A stretch of 64,000 nucleotides of DNA from Chitinimonas taiwanensis DSM 18899 (GCF_900119825.1 NZ_FPKR01000002.1:62001-126000); one strand, 5' to 3'. Positions 34,339-43,376 are shown, counted from the stretch's first letter. Notes: a model not told the origin generated them from the sequence alone. A program made the numbers and translations.

Positions 34339-36843
34339 TTAACGGCCGATGTTCAACACCTCTTCAAAAGCCCGTTGGGCGATCTGGATGGTACGGCTGG
34401 CAGCCTGATAGGCCTGCTGGAAGATCAGCAGATTGGCCGCCTCCTCGTCCAGATTCACGCCGGAAGTCGATTGCTGCTTGGTCTCGGCCTGCTGCAAGAG
34501 CGCGGCCTGGGCTTCCTGGTTGATCTTGACCTGGTTGGTCTTCACCCCGACGTCGGCCACCATCTTGCTGTAAGTGCCCTGGAAGTTGCTGGTGCCGCCG
34601 GCCATGGTGTTCATGGTCTGCAGCTTGCCGATGGCGAGCATATTGCGCGCATCAGCCGTGCCACCTGCGTTCGCCTCGATGATGAAGCTATCGCCATTGG
34701 CCGGCACGCCGCTGAGCTGCACTGTCCAGCCGTTGAAGCTGATGTCCTGGCCGGCCGTGTACAGCTGCGGCGCCTGCAGCACATTGCCATTGGTCGGGTC
34801 GACCAGCTGGTAGCTGGTCGACGAGACGAACTGGATGGCCACCGGGTCCTTCAGATTGATATTGACCGGCACCGAGCTGACCACGCCGGCCGAGATGGTG
34901 CCGCTGCCGGTATTGCGGCGCGGTTCGATGATGAAGCGGTCACCGGCCGCTGGCGCACCCGCCACCTGCACGGTCCAGCCGTTGTACGTGATATTGCCAC
35001 CCGGAACATAGGGCTGATTGCCGGCCAGCACGGTGCCGGTGCCGGCATCGCGGATATCGTAGGTGCCAGGGCCGGTGAACACGACCTCCACCTTCTTGGC
35101 CGCGCTGCCGCCGCTGGACACCATGGACTCGGTGATATTGGTGATGGTGCCGGTACCGGTATTGCTGCCGCCCTGTGAGGTGACGATGGTGGCCACATCC
35201 GAGGAAGTACGGATGGGCGCCGCCGCGGCCAGCTTGGCGGTATCGGTGATCATTACCGACATATTCTCGGCAAAGTCGCGCGTGGGCTGGATGGTAAAGC
35301 GGTCGCCGGCCACGAAGTTGCCGCTATTGAGCCGGAAGCTCAACCCATCGACCACGATGGGCGGATTGGCCCACTGGGTGCCGTTGATATTGGTGGTCAT
35401 CCCATCGCTCTTGCGCACGATGCGATAGCTGTCTTCGCGCACACCCACGGTGGTCGCGTCGTCTACCTTGTCGACGATGAATTCGTAATCGCTGCTGCTA
35501 AGTACACCGATATTGGCAATCGATACCTGCAGCGCAGCATCGCCGGTGTTTTTGGCGCTCGGAATCACATGCGAGGCCGCCGGGCGGAAGCTGACGCCGA
35601 AGTTTTCCCCGGCAGCCAGATTGCCGCTGAGCTGAAAGCGCACGCCGAAGGCCACATGCCCGCCTGCAGCCAGGATGGAGGCCGGGGTAACGGTATTGGT
35701 CTGCCCATCGGTCAGGCGGGTGATCGTGTAATTGGTGCCATCGTAGGCGACATTGAAATCGCTCTCGATAAAGGGCTGGTCCGAGGTTAGCTCGGCCGTC
35801 ATGGTGCGCGCGTTGGCGCCCAGGTTGTGCTGCGCATTCACCTGCTCAACGGGGAACTTGAAGAAGTTACCGCCGAACTGACCATTCAGGTCCTGGCCCT
35901 TGCGGTGCTGGTCGTTGACGGTTTGCGCAAGCGCTACCGCGATGCGGCCGAGCGAGTTCTGCGCATCGTCCAGCGTCTTGGTACGGAACTCCAGCACCCC
36001 ACCGAGCGAGCCGCCGGTAATCAGATTATCCGGGATGATGACGGTGGCACCGAACTGCTGGTAGGCCACTTCCAGCCGGGACGGATCATCGGGCGAGGGG
36101 ATCGCGCCCAGATTGAAGGCCATATTGCCCACGACCAGATTCTGGCCATTACCGATGAACACGTTGTAGCTGCCATCGGACTGCTTGATGACGGTGGACT
36201 TCACATAGCCGTTCAGGTCCTTGACCAGCTGGTCGCGCTTGTCGAGCAGGTCATTGGGCGGATTGCCGCCGCCAGCACCGGTAGCCAGGATGATCTGGTC
36301 GTTCAGCTCGGCGATCTGGCTGGTGATGGAATTGATATTGCCGACCGAGGACACGATCTCGGTGTTCACATCCTCGCGCAGCACCGCCATACGCTCGTTC
36401 ACCGTGCGCAGCTTGGTCACCATGGACTCGGCCAGGCCAAGCAGCGACTGACGTGCAGCGGCATCTTTCGGGCTATTCGCCACCGTCTGCACGCCGGTGA
36501 AAAAATCCTGCAGGGACGGCGAGAAACCGGCCGAGGGGTCGGCCAGCAGATTGTCGAGGTCGGACAGGTGCGAGAACTGACTGGTCAGGTAACCATCCTG
36601 CGCCTTGGCAGTCTGCACCTGGCGGCCAACGAATTCGTCGTAGACGCGGCTGATCGTATTGATCTGCACGCCGCGGCCAAGGAAGCCACCGCCGGTCGGC
36701 GCCGGCGTGGTGGCCGACTGCTTGATCTGCTGACGGTTATAGCCCTCGGTATTGGCATTGACGATGTTGTGGCTGGTCGTGTTCAGCGCGACCTGGGCGG
36801 CATTCAGGCCGGAAATGGCCACACCGTAGATACTGTTACCCAT
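34339..36843 (-). CDS. flgK: Flagellar hook-associated protein 1 (FlgK), extended
   Basis: FlgK ends are clear: MGNSIYGVAISGLNAAQVAL and NIVNANTEGYNRQQI at the start, GVNLDEEAANLLIFQQAYQA near the end. At 834 residues it is longer than the 550-650 usual for FlgK. The extra length is in the variable region (about 480-740), which holds tandem beta modules ending GWTVQVAGAPAAGDRFIIEP (about 619) and GWTVQLSGVPANGDSFIIEA (about 703), with an earlier degenerate one near 500. These would form extra surface domains on the hook-filament junction. Confidence 0.95.
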   Translation of the reverse strand: MGNSIYGVAISGLNAAQVALNTTSHNIVNANTEGYNRQQIKQSATTPAPTGGGFLGRGVQINTISRVYDEFVGRQVQTAKAQDGYLTSQFSHLSDLDNLLADPSAGFSPSLQDFFTGVQTVANSPKDAAARQSLLGLAESMVTKLRTVNERMAVLREDVNTEIVSSVGNINSITSQIAELNDQIILATGAGGGNPPNDLLDKRDQLVKDLNGYVKSTVIKQSDGSYNVFIGNGQNLVVGNMAFNLGAIPSPDDPSRLEVAYQQFGATVIIPDNLITGGSLGGVLEFRTKTLDDAQNSLGRIAVALAQTVNDQHRKGQDLNGQFGGNFFKFPVEQVNAQHNLGANARTMTAELTSDQPFIESDFNVAYDGTNYTITRLTDGQTNTVTPASILAAGGHVAFGVRFQLSGNLAAGENFGVSFRPAASHVIPSAKNTGDAALQVSIANIGVLSSSDYEFIVDKVDDATTVGVREDSYRIVRKSDGMTTNINGTQWANPPIVVDGLSFRLNSGNFVAGDRFTIQPTRDFAENMSVMITDTAKLAAAAPIRTSSDVATIVTSQGGSNTGTGTITNITESMVSSGGSAAKKVEVVFTGPGTYDIRDAGTGTVLAGNQPYVPGGNITYNGWTVQVAGAPAAGDRFIIEPRRNTGSGTISAGVVSSVPVNINLKDPVAIQFVSSTSYQLVDPTNGNVLQAPQLYTAGQDISFNGWTVQLSGVPANGDSFIIEANAGGTADARNMLAIGKLQTMNTMAGGTSNFQGTYSKMVADVGVKTNQVKINQEAQAALLQQAETKQQSTSGVNLDEEAANLLIFQQAYQAASRTIQIAQRAFEEVLNIGR

Positions 36844-36888
36844 GATGTTCTACTCCCGCCGCCCGATGCGGCGTCAAAATTCCATTCA

Positions 36889-37785
36889 TCAGGCAGCGGC
36901 CCGATAGGCCTTCAGCGCCGGGTGCTCGGCCACGCGGCTGAGCTTGTTGGCATAGCTGGGGTCGGTGGCGTAGCCGCCTTGCTGCAATTCAGTGGCGAAG
37001 ACCTTGGCGTCGGCACCGGCCTGGGTGGCCTCGCCATAGCGCTTGCTCAGCAGGCGGCCATAGTCCTGGAAGGCCTGGGCATAGCTGTCATACGCGCGGA
37101 AGGTCTCCACACGCTTCTGCGCCTTGCCGTCGATGTATTCGGTGGTGACGATGTCGGCCGTCTTGCCCTGCCAGTCACGGCTGGCCTTGATGCCAAACAG
37201 GTTGTGGGTGTTGTTGCCGGCCGCATCGGTAATCGGCTTCTTGCCCCAGCCGGTTTCCAGCGCGGCATGCGCCAGCATCAGGTGCGGGGAAAGGCCCATG
37301 GCGCGTGCGGTATCCACGGCAGCCGAGCCGACCGTGGCCACGAAGTCACTGGCGCTGCTGCTTACCCCTGCCGCCGGGGCGGCAGGCTTTGCCGGCTGGG
37401 CCAGCACTTGCGGGGTCAGCGCAGCCTGGCGCGCCGGGTTGGGTGTAGCGGCACTTTGCACGCCGTTGAGCTTGTTCAGCTGGGCGGTAATCATGTCCGC
37501 CAGCCCCAGACCCTTGCCCGAGGTCAGCGTTTGCGACAGCTGCTGGTCGTACATGCCGCGGAACATGCCCACGGTATCGCTCTCCAGCTCATCGAACTTG
37601 GGCGTCGCCTCGCGCATGGACTTCATCACCATGTCGAGGAACATCTTCTCGAACTGGCTAGCCACTTCACGCGCCGCGCCCTGCGGGTCGCGTGCCAGCT
37701 TGCCGCGCAAATCCCCAACTGCCTGGGCATCGATGGCGAGCTTGGCGTTCAGTGAGGCATTGGCAGAGGACTGGGCAACTTGCAT
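36889..37785 (-). CDS. flgJ: Flagellar rod-cap protein / peptidoglycan hydrolase FlgJ
   Basis: I start at ATG 37785 (MQVAQSSANASLNAK), 298 residues; the upstream in-frame start is a TTG overlapping a promoter. The N-terminal rod-binding domain (about 35-100) has ASQFEKMFLDMVMKSMREA. The C-terminal glucosaminidase domain has the catalytic Glu in HAALETGWG and NLFGIKA. FlgJ assembles the rod and opens peptidoglycan for it. The rest of the flg operon (flgA-I) is not upstream; an accessory region is, so flgJKL stands alone behind its own sigma54-type promoter. Confidence 0.95.
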   Translation of the reverse strand: MQVAQSSANASLNAKLAIDAQAVGDLRGKLARDPQGAAREVASQFEKMFLDMVMKSMREATPKFDELESDTVGMFRGMYDQQLSQTLTSGKGLGLADMITAQLNKLNGVQSAATPNPARQAALTPQVLAQPAKPAAPAAGVSSSASDFVATVGSAAVDTARAMGLSPHLMLAHAALETGWGKKPITDAAGNNTHNLFGIKASRDWQGKTADIVTTEYIDGKAQKRVETFRAYDSYAQAFQDYGRLLSKRYGEATQAGADAKVFATELQQGGYATDPSYANKLSRVAEHPALKAYRAAA

Positions 37786-37825
37786 GGTGCGATATCCGTT
37801 TCGGCGACGAGGTGTCGGAGCGGAT

Positions 37826-37844
37826 AAAGCAGACAATGTGCCAA
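37826..37844 (-). promoter_or_regulatory. RpoN (sigma54)-type promoter of flgJKL
   Basis: The minus strand reads TTGGCACATTGTCTGCTTT, with GG at 37842-37841 and GC at 37830-37829, the invariant GG-N10-GC spacing of -24/-12 promoters. It lies about 45 bp before the flgJ ATG. Polar flagellar genes of many proteobacteria are RpoN-dependent. Confidence 0.7.
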
Positions 37845-38203
37845 TCGATCAAATCATTGATTTAATTGAATAATATTGAAAATTCAGTGGGATTTTGGCC
37901 GCTAGCCACCGGCAAGGCGGCAAGAAGCTCCGCCGGCAGCGGAGAGAATTGGCCAGGACGGCCAGCGCGGTGTAGGCGCGCGGGAATTACCGCCGCTTTG
38001 CGCAAAGAATGGCAGTGTGCTGGTAAATCAGCTTGCGGGCTATTTTCTCAGAGGGAGAGTTAACCAGAGGCTAAGAGACGAAGTGGAGAGGGAGCGACGT
38101 CACCCCGATTTCAGTAACATCCGGCTTCATTTCCGTGTTTGCCACCAAGTCGATAAGGAGCGATGAGCTTGACTATGTGCTCATGCCAATGGAATAAGCA
38201 GAT
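37845..38203. other. Gene-free stretch between flgJ and the IS110 remnant
   Basis: About 360 bp without a convincing gene. It starts AT-rich (37850-37890), a plausible site for an RpoN enhancer protein or upstream activation. TAAGGAGCG-ATG at 38153-38165 gives only a 14-codon frame and may be the start of a gene cut by the IS remnant. No terminator or attC is seen. Confidence 0.45.
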
Positions 38204-38386
38204 CTAGTGATGGGTACAGGAGCAGACTTCCATACCGATCAGGCAGGGCGGCAGTTGCGCGATCAGGGGTAACAGGTCGGTGCGCAGGACCTTGGGTTTG
38301 ACGAGGGTCGGCTTGCCGGTTCCATCGACGCCGTGCACGGCGAACACGTTCTTGGCGAGATCGATACCGATGGTGATAATGGCCAT
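38204..38386 (-). pseudogene. Truncated IS110-family transposase (N-terminus only)
   Basis: The 60-residue remnant starts MAIITIGIDLAKNVFAVHGV behind a GGAAGGGG ribosome-binding site. IGIDLAKNVFAVHG carries the first Asp of the DEDD (RuvC-like) catalytic core of IS110/IS1111 transposases. The frame breaks after GMEVCS, where intact relatives continue with a SGAHxW motif, and the serine-containing C-terminal domain is absent. The IS is therefore dead here. Its upstream noncoding end is complete and matches the two solo left ends at 15619 and 17091. Confidence 0.85.
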
Positions 38387-38493
38387 GGATTTCCCCTTCC
38401 GATTGGCGATGACGGGTGGAAACGCCATCGTGGCACTGCGGTGCCCTAGCGGCTTCGCCGCTCATCCGAGACGGGGAAGTCCCTTTTATTCGT
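38387..38493 (-). mobile_element. IS110-family left end linked to the truncated transposase
   Basis: This 107-bp segment lies between the transposase start and a cassette-like core. GGCAC-CGCA-GTGCC and GCGGC-GAA-GCCGC hairpins are intact. In the IS110 group this end encodes the bridge RNA; in the IS1111 group the RNA lies at the other end, so its role here is open. Confidence 0.75.
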
Positions 38494-38498
38494 TAAGT
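38492..38498 (+). other. Cassette-type core GTTAAGT next to the IS110 left end
   Basis: GTTAAGT fits GTTRRRY and stands directly between the IS left end and the 38514 gene, the same arrangement as at 17086-17092 and (with one mismatch) at 15613-15620. Confidence 0.5.
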
Positions 38499-38513
38499 TG
38501 GCAATCACGACTA

Positions 38514-39061
38514 TGAGCGACCATTCCCAATCAGTCATCTTCCCTTCTGTTGGCGAACAAGACGCTGCGAGTCTAGGCGGTGACCTGCTGGCATGGCTAG
38601 TTTCAGAGGGCATCCTTATATTCACGCCTTGTGATTGCGTGCTTAGCTCCGCCCTCGGCTATCCGCCTGGTCCCAACTATGTGGCGGCAACGGGCATGGC
38701 CGATGGAAATTTGCTGCAGCTTAAGACTAACGGCGCAGAGTTCAGCATTAGGCGAACCGTATTCGACGCCGGCGGCAATGGCTTTTCCCTCATCTGTCCG
38801 TCTTGTGCCGCAAGGTTTGAACGGCTACCGCACTGGGGTGATGCGGTAAACGATTGGTTTTGCTCCGCCGGCGAAGGCCAACTGGCCTGCCCAGCATGCT
38901 CTGTTACGCAAACAGTGGAAGAGTGGCTATATGACCCGCCATACGGCTTTGCCAGTTTTGGTATTACGTTCTGGAACTGGCCGCACCTCACTGAAGGCTT
39001 CATACAGGCGCTCGCTGCTCGCACCGGTCACTGCGCCCAGGTCATACGCGCGAGTATCTGA
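38514..39061 (+). CDS. Hypothetical protein with Cys pairs, cassette-like gene
   Basis: I start at ATG 38514 (MSDHSQSVIFPS), 182 residues. SLICPSCAARFE and LACPACSVTQT form two CxxC pairs, a likely zinc-ribbon-like site in the middle. The C-terminus, FGITFWNWPHLTEGFIQAL and GHCAQVIRASI, resembles a family of short hypothetical proteins common as isolated accessory genes. No function is known to me. Its position beside an IS110 left end and a GTTAAGT core suggests it arrived as an integron cassette; no convincing attC follows it (ATCTGAC at 39056 and GTCAAAC at 39123 are weak). Confidence 0.65.
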
Positions 39062-39166
39062 CGCTCGGCCTCATCCATGTATCGAGAGGAATCGCCAGAG
39101 AAAGCCGCGGCTCGCCTCTCATGTCAAACGCATGGCATGTCACTTATTTTTCGGGCCACTTACACC

Positions 39167-39565
39167 ATGAAGCCATACATAGGTTCCAAAAACCGATACA
39201 GGGGCGCAGCAGTCGCGCTTGCGCTCCTCGCAAACTGCCTAGCTTTAGCCCAAGCACCCCAAGACGACGAGTCGAAGCTAATTACAAAAGTAAGGGCAGA
39301 CGGGACGCTTTTTGGCTTCGCCCAAGCTTGCAAGTTGACGCAAAAAGAAATCAAAGACCTCTTCGATCTCAAGCTCGCAGCAACCCGTGAGCTAGTGCAA
39401 TCTAAAGTGCCGCACTACACGCCCGAGCACTTCAAAGCGGACTTCAGAAACGGCATTGAAATCGCAAAAGGCTTCGTCAGGCTTACGGATCCAGAGTCCG
39501 ATGCGTATAAGAGAAACTGTGAAGATATTCAACAGAAAGTCAAATCGCTTCTGCAAAAAAAATGA
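39167..39565 (+). CDS. Small secreted hypothetical protein
   Basis: I start at ATG 39167, giving a signal peptide (RGAAVALALLANCLALAQA) and a 132-residue precursor; the longer frame has no ribosome-binding site. The mature part is helical and charged with two Cys (FGFAQACKLTQKEI; YKRNCEDIQ) that may form one disulfide. I do not recognise a family. GTTGGGC at 39580, just after the stop, fits GTTRRRY, but no R'' partner is seen. Confidence 0.6.
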   Translation: MKPYIGSKNRYRGAAVALALLANCLALAQAPQDDESKLITKVRADGTLFGFAQACKLTQKEIKDLFDLKLAATRELVQSKVPHYTPEHFKADFRNGIEIAKGFVRLTDPESDAYKRNCEDIQQKVKSLLQKK

Positions 39566-40033
39566 TGAGGGAGTTGGGCAGAGGAGGCAGCAAACGTTTT
39601 GCTGCTATGTAAACCTAGATATAGCATTCCTCTCTAGTTCCAAGCGCAACCGCCATTTAAGCCATAAACTGCACCACTAAGCACGATACTGCAGTGTCTT
39701 TTAGCCCGGAAGCCCCTTAATGGCGAGCCAATTTCTATTGGTGCCGGAAAGAGCACTACGCTCACGCTAAATTTCCTCTTACCCCTTTCGTACGAGATTT
39801 TTATGCCTAGCACACTCAGACGAGCAAGCCATTTAAAGCAAAGCGCTCATCCAGCATTTTCATATGGATACTGAAATCAAGCTCCCTTCCAGAGGAGAAA
39901 TGCGCTGAATTATATTGTCTAGACCTGAGTGAAAGCGAATCAGAGGTCAGCAGGGCGTAACGGCCTAGGCTGGCGCTGCCGGTGTCGCACTGATATTCAC
40001 CCTCACACCAGCGTTTATTGCTCTCTCAATGCT
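39566..40033. other. Gene-poor stretch with a possible decayed reading frame
   Basis: About 470 bp without a supported gene. GCAGCAAA-CG-TTTTGCTGC (39590-39608) is a small palindrome, possibly a terminator without a T-run. On the minus strand 39816-40020 stays open for about 65 codons (ending FALNGLLV) but has no start codon with a ribosome-binding site, so it may be the relic of a gene formerly downstream of the DUF6708-like gene. Confidence 0.4.
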
Positions 40034-41113
40034 TCAGAATACAATCAGTCTAACAAGCCAAATCCAAAAGAGCATGCCAAGGCCTAAACAGATCGTCATC
40101 CACAGTGCGATGTAGCGCGCAGCCTTAATGCGTATAGCCAGATCTCCAGTCTCGGCTTGGCGAATATGGTAAGGGTTAGGCGCACTTGGCGCAGCGGGTA
40201 GCCACTCCTTGGGCAGCTTGACACGCCGGCGAAACAGCATTCGAAACACGTTAATTAAAAATGCTGGCGCAAAAATCACCATCATAAAACTAACCCAATG
40301 GTTGAATTTTGGTAAGCCATTCCGATTTCGTAAATCTGCTATCAAGCCTTGACGTTCGTGAAATTCCCAATACGGCCCTTCGTCGAGCATTTTCGCCTCA
40401 AAACCAGCCGGCGGCGACAGTTCGACAGCAGGAAGGCTTTCTGGCCTATCTTCCATGTAACGGCGTATAAACTCCCACATTGCATGGCAATTTGCCCAGC
40501 CCCAAGTATGTCCTGTGCTTACCATCAGGCCATACCCTGTTTTTTGCTTCCGCCCGTTTGGAAGGCTATCGTCCCGCTCTATCAAGGCCAAGTAATATTG
40601 CCGTTGCGCGCCTGCGGCAAGCATGATGCTGTGAAGTAGAATTGGTCTTACCTTTTTCCACTCCAGTGCAATTGGCCTGCCCTTATGAGACCCCACTACC
40701 AATCCAAGACGGCGATTAAATATTACCGGACTGGGTGCTGGCAATATCATTCCGAGATAGATCAAGTAAATCGAAAAGAACACCCCACCCACCGAAAGAA
40801 CAATACCAATTAGTGTAAAAAACCAAAGCCCACCACCAACAGGAAAAACAGCCTCAGAGAAGAAAAAATCCTTTATGATGGAAAATAGCATGTACGGCAG
40901 AAAAATCAGGCCAATTAATTGAGATAGCAAGCCGAGACCGATCGTGAAACTACCTTGAGGCTGTCCATCAAATATCAGCGCTTCACTATCCATCCGTGTA
41001 ATGACGCCACCGCCCGAATCGGGTGCTTCTTTTACTGGCAATTTCACTTCATCGCACAAGCCGGTTAACTTCAGCGGCGGAGGACGCTTTGAATTAATCT
41101 GACTCACACCCAA
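40034..41113 (-). CDS. DUF6708-like membrane protein (paralogue 1)
   Basis: The 359-residue product starts at TTG 41113 with GGAG eight bases upstream. Four hydrophobic segments are seen: two near 60-130 (LLSQLIGLIFLPYMLFSIIK; LWFFTLIGIVLSVGGVFF) and two in the C-terminal third. Between them is a soluble, PH-like part (SPVIFNRRLGLVVGSHKGRP; HAMWEFIRRYMEDRPESLP). The layout and the W-x-x-IRR-x-ME motif match the next gene. I assign both to the DUF6708 type, which is often met beside type VI secretion effector genes; no effector is present here. The assignment is from memory. Confidence 0.6.
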   Translation of the reverse strand: MGVSQINSKRPPPLKLTGLCDEVKLPVKEAPDSGGGVITRMDSEALIFDGQPQGSFTIGLGLLSQLIGLIFLPYMLFSIIKDFFFSEAVFPVGGGLWFFTLIGIVLSVGGVFFSIYLIYLGMILPAPSPVIFNRRLGLVVGSHKGRPIALEWKKVRPILLHSIMLAAGAQRQYYLALIERDDSLPNGRKQKTGYGLMVSTGHTWGWANCHAMWEFIRRYMEDRPESLPAVELSPPAGFEAKMLDEGPYWEFHERQGLIADLRNRNGLPKFNHWVSFMMVIFAPAFLINVFRMLFRRRVKLPKEWLPAAPSAPNPYHIRQAETGDLAIRIKAARYIALWMTICLGLGMLFWIWLVRLIVF

Positions 41114-41246
41114 ATCTTGCTCTCCAATATAGATACAGGCCGTTTTCAGGACTGATAGATCACTGTAACTTTCAAATCATCAGATAGGCTAAGTCGACAA
41201 ATTCATGAGCACAGGGTTCACGCGTTACCCTTTAACTCCGGTCAAC

Positions 41247-42416
41247 TCAATAACCTATCAATAACCGCCTAAGCGTCAAACCCCACCAAAAGAATGCCAC
41301 CACCTCTGCAACAAATACACCAAGCAGAATGAACACAAAGCGGCGACGGCGCGGCGTATCCGCTTCGAACTGAGCCTGGGCAAGATTGACCTTGGGCTGC
41401 GCCGTCGGCGGCAGTTTGAATACGGTAGTGTCGAGTTCACCCCAACTCACCTTCCGGGCTGTGCGATATGCGATCCAATGACACAAACCAATCAGCAATA
41501 GCAGCGGTGCCAGTAGCGTGGCCGGAATGCTCAGAATCCGCCCCCATAGCCGCTCCCCACCCGTGGTCGACTCCACCAACCGCGTTAGCGGGTTGCACGC
41601 GTCCCAAAAGTCGATCAGCGTCACCCGCTGAAACTTATCCACGGCATCAGGCACGGCATCGGGCCCCTCCTCCATGAAGCGACGGATGGTTTCCCAGAGC
41701 GCAACGCGATCACTAAAGGGACCAGCCAGCGAATCATTACCGATACGAAAGCGCTCAAGGACTTGCCCACTGGCGGGGTCGAGCACCGCTAACTGCAGAT
41801 AGCTGACACGGCCTGCCGTATTACCATTGGTAACCATATTCCGGGTCACTTCCGCGCGGATATTCTCCCAGTCATAAATCTTGATTTCCGGTTTGCCCGG
41901 CTTTGGTATCGGCTCATACCCTGGCCACTTTCGGCGTGGAGCGCGGAACCAGTAGAGTTTGCGCGTTGTTCTATCAAATCGAAATGGCTCACTTTCATAA
42001 GCCCAAAAGGTTAGATAGTAACCAGGGTAGCTTAAATAAAAAGCCATAAGCACCGTTATGACCGCAACAATAAGAGCTTCCAACCCCAAATAGGAGTCAA
42101 TGCTCAACAAGGACCAACCCAAAAAAGCCAACGTCGCAGGCAACATAACCAAAAGAAGAGGTGACGCAAATATAAGAATCCAGCGCCGCTGAGTCCACCC
42201 GCCTTTAATCTCAAGAAAGACCTCATTCTTAACGGATACTTCCTCTGCAAGCTGCGGCAATTCACCAACAATTGTTTGCGTATGGATATCGGGCAAGGTC
42301 TTTACTACGCCACCATAGACACCCTTAGCCGGCGGCTGCAAAGCCGGGGAATTCGTCTCCGACTCCTTCACCCAAGGACCTGATTCCCACCGAGGCTTTT
42401 GATCAGCTCTCATCAT
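41247..42416 (-). CDS. DUF6708-like membrane protein (paralogue 2)
   Basis: I start at ATG 42416 (MMRADQKPRW) with AAGGTG upstream, 389 residues. Two membrane segments near 110-170 (LLLVMLPATLAFLGWSLLSI; ALIVAVITVLMAFYLSY), a soluble part with FRFDRTTRKLYWFRAPRR and LWETIRRFMEEGPDAVPD, then two C-terminal segments. The arrangement and the IRR-x-ME-x-x-P motif are shared with the 40034 product, so they are diverged paralogues. The 133-bp gap between them holds no clear terminator. Function unknown. Confidence 0.6.
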   Translation of the reverse strand: MMRADQKPRWESGPWVKESETNSPALQPPAKGVYGGVVKTLPDIHTQTIVGELPQLAEEVSVKNEVFLEIKGGWTQRRWILIFASPLLLVMLPATLAFLGWSLLSIDSYLGLEALIVAVITVLMAFYLSYPGYYLTFWAYESEPFRFDRTTRKLYWFRAPRRKWPGYEPIPKPGKPEIKIYDWENIRAEVTRNMVTNGNTAGRVSYLQLAVLDPASGQVLERFRIGNDSLAGPFSDRVALWETIRRFMEEGPDAVPDAVDKFQRVTLIDFWDACNPLTRLVESTTGGERLWGRILSIPATLLAPLLLLIGLCHWIAYRTARKVSWGELDTTVFKLPPTAQPKVNLAQAQFEADTPRRRRFVFILLGVFVAEVVAFFWWGLTLRRLLIGY

Positions 42417-42590
42417 TGCGCACCTTAATCGATCAGTTAAAACACCTGACCTAGACCACCAACTCAATAACACCCATACAATGTACTATCCATGAAATTA
42501 CAGATGAGCGCAGCCATTATTAATAAATATAAATGAATTCCTAACGAAGGACATCAAAGATCTGACAAGCACCAAGGTTTGAATACCCCC

Positions 42591-43151
42591 TCAATCCTCA
42601 TCATATTGATACACTTCTATCGCTGACCGCACCTGTCGTGAAGGAGCATTCGGCATGTACTCATTCGCCAATTCCAGCACCTCTGAAATAAAGAAATTGC
42701 GTGCTTCCAACTTGAGCATCTTGCCATCGTGAAATAGAAATACGATCCACTCCAAGCGGTCGATATTTTTTGGATACACCAGCTCCTTAACTTGGTCATA
42801 ATGCCAGCATCGGGTGATTTTCACTCCTAAAACCCACACCTCCCGATAGGTAATCCTCTGCAATACCTGATCGAATTCCAAGTACCTACCAAATAAAGCA
42901 ATTCTTCTCACGTCAATCCGCGGCATTTGATACCAATATATAACAACTGGAATTGAAACAATAGCAACAGAAGCCAGCGACACCAAAGATAATTTAGGCA
43001 AAACCCAAATAATAGAAAAGATACCTACCACTAGCGCCAATAAAGGAATAACCACAATTGCAGACCAAAAACTCAATGAGTCTGCAACACAGCTTTCAAC
43101 CATAGACATAGTCTTTAGGCGCTTTGTATTATAAATTGCCACATCAGTCAT
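42591..43151 (-). CDS. Small membrane protein with PH-like domain
   Basis: I take ATG 43151 (MTDVAIYNTKRL), 186 residues; TTG 43184 and ATG 43109 are alternatives and no ribosome-binding site decides. Two adjacent membrane segments (SFWSAIVVIPLLALVVGIF; LVSLASVAIVSIPVVIYW) precede a soluble domain with alternating strands (RRIALFGRYLEFDQVLQRIT; WIVFLFHDGKMLKLEARNFF), which looks like a PH-type fold. It follows the two DUF6708-like genes in strand and low GC and may be a shorter relative. No function is proposed. Confidence 0.5.
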   Translation of the reverse strand: MTDVAIYNTKRLKTMSMVESCVADSLSFWSAIVVIPLLALVVGIFSIIWVLPKLSLVSLASVAIVSIPVVIYWYQMPRIDVRRIALFGRYLEFDQVLQRITYREVWVLGVKITRCWHYDQVKELVYPKNIDRLEWIVFLFHDGKMLKLEARNFFISEVLELANEYMPNAPSRQVRSAIEVYQYDED

Positions 43152-43347
43152 ATTCAAAACAGCAACCCTCAAACCAGCATCCAAACTTAAGCAATGCAGG
43201 AAAACCTGATTGGATAAGTCCGTTGGATTTTTTTGCTAATAGTTAGACGACAGCACATCGATACCTGCGCCTACAACGCAAATATATCTGATTGCAAACA
43301 ACATCATTCTGCCAATATTTATTGGCATATAAAGCAATCACTAAACA

Positions 43348-43376
43348 AACGGGATGGCTGCCCCAGCCATCCCGTT
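43348..43376 (-). terminator. Intrinsic terminator of suhB
   Basis: AACGGGATGGCTG pairs with CAGCCATCCCGTT over a three-base loop; on the minus strand a TTTGTTT run follows. It lies 30 bp beyond the suhB stop. Confidence 0.8.

Noticed and set aside
35827-37755. 642-codon open frame on the plus strand across flgK and flgJ
   Set aside because: It spans two real genes on the opposite strand and their gap; composition is typical of an antisense shadow.
38163-38207. 14-codon ORF with an AAGGAG ribosome-binding site
   Set aside because: Too short to support; more likely the start of a gene broken by the IS110 remnant, or chance.
39056-39129. attC after the 38514 gene (ATCTGAC to GTCAAAC)
   Set aside because: Both cores deviate from consensus, and the arms between them do not pair convincingly; kept only as a weak hint in the gene entry.
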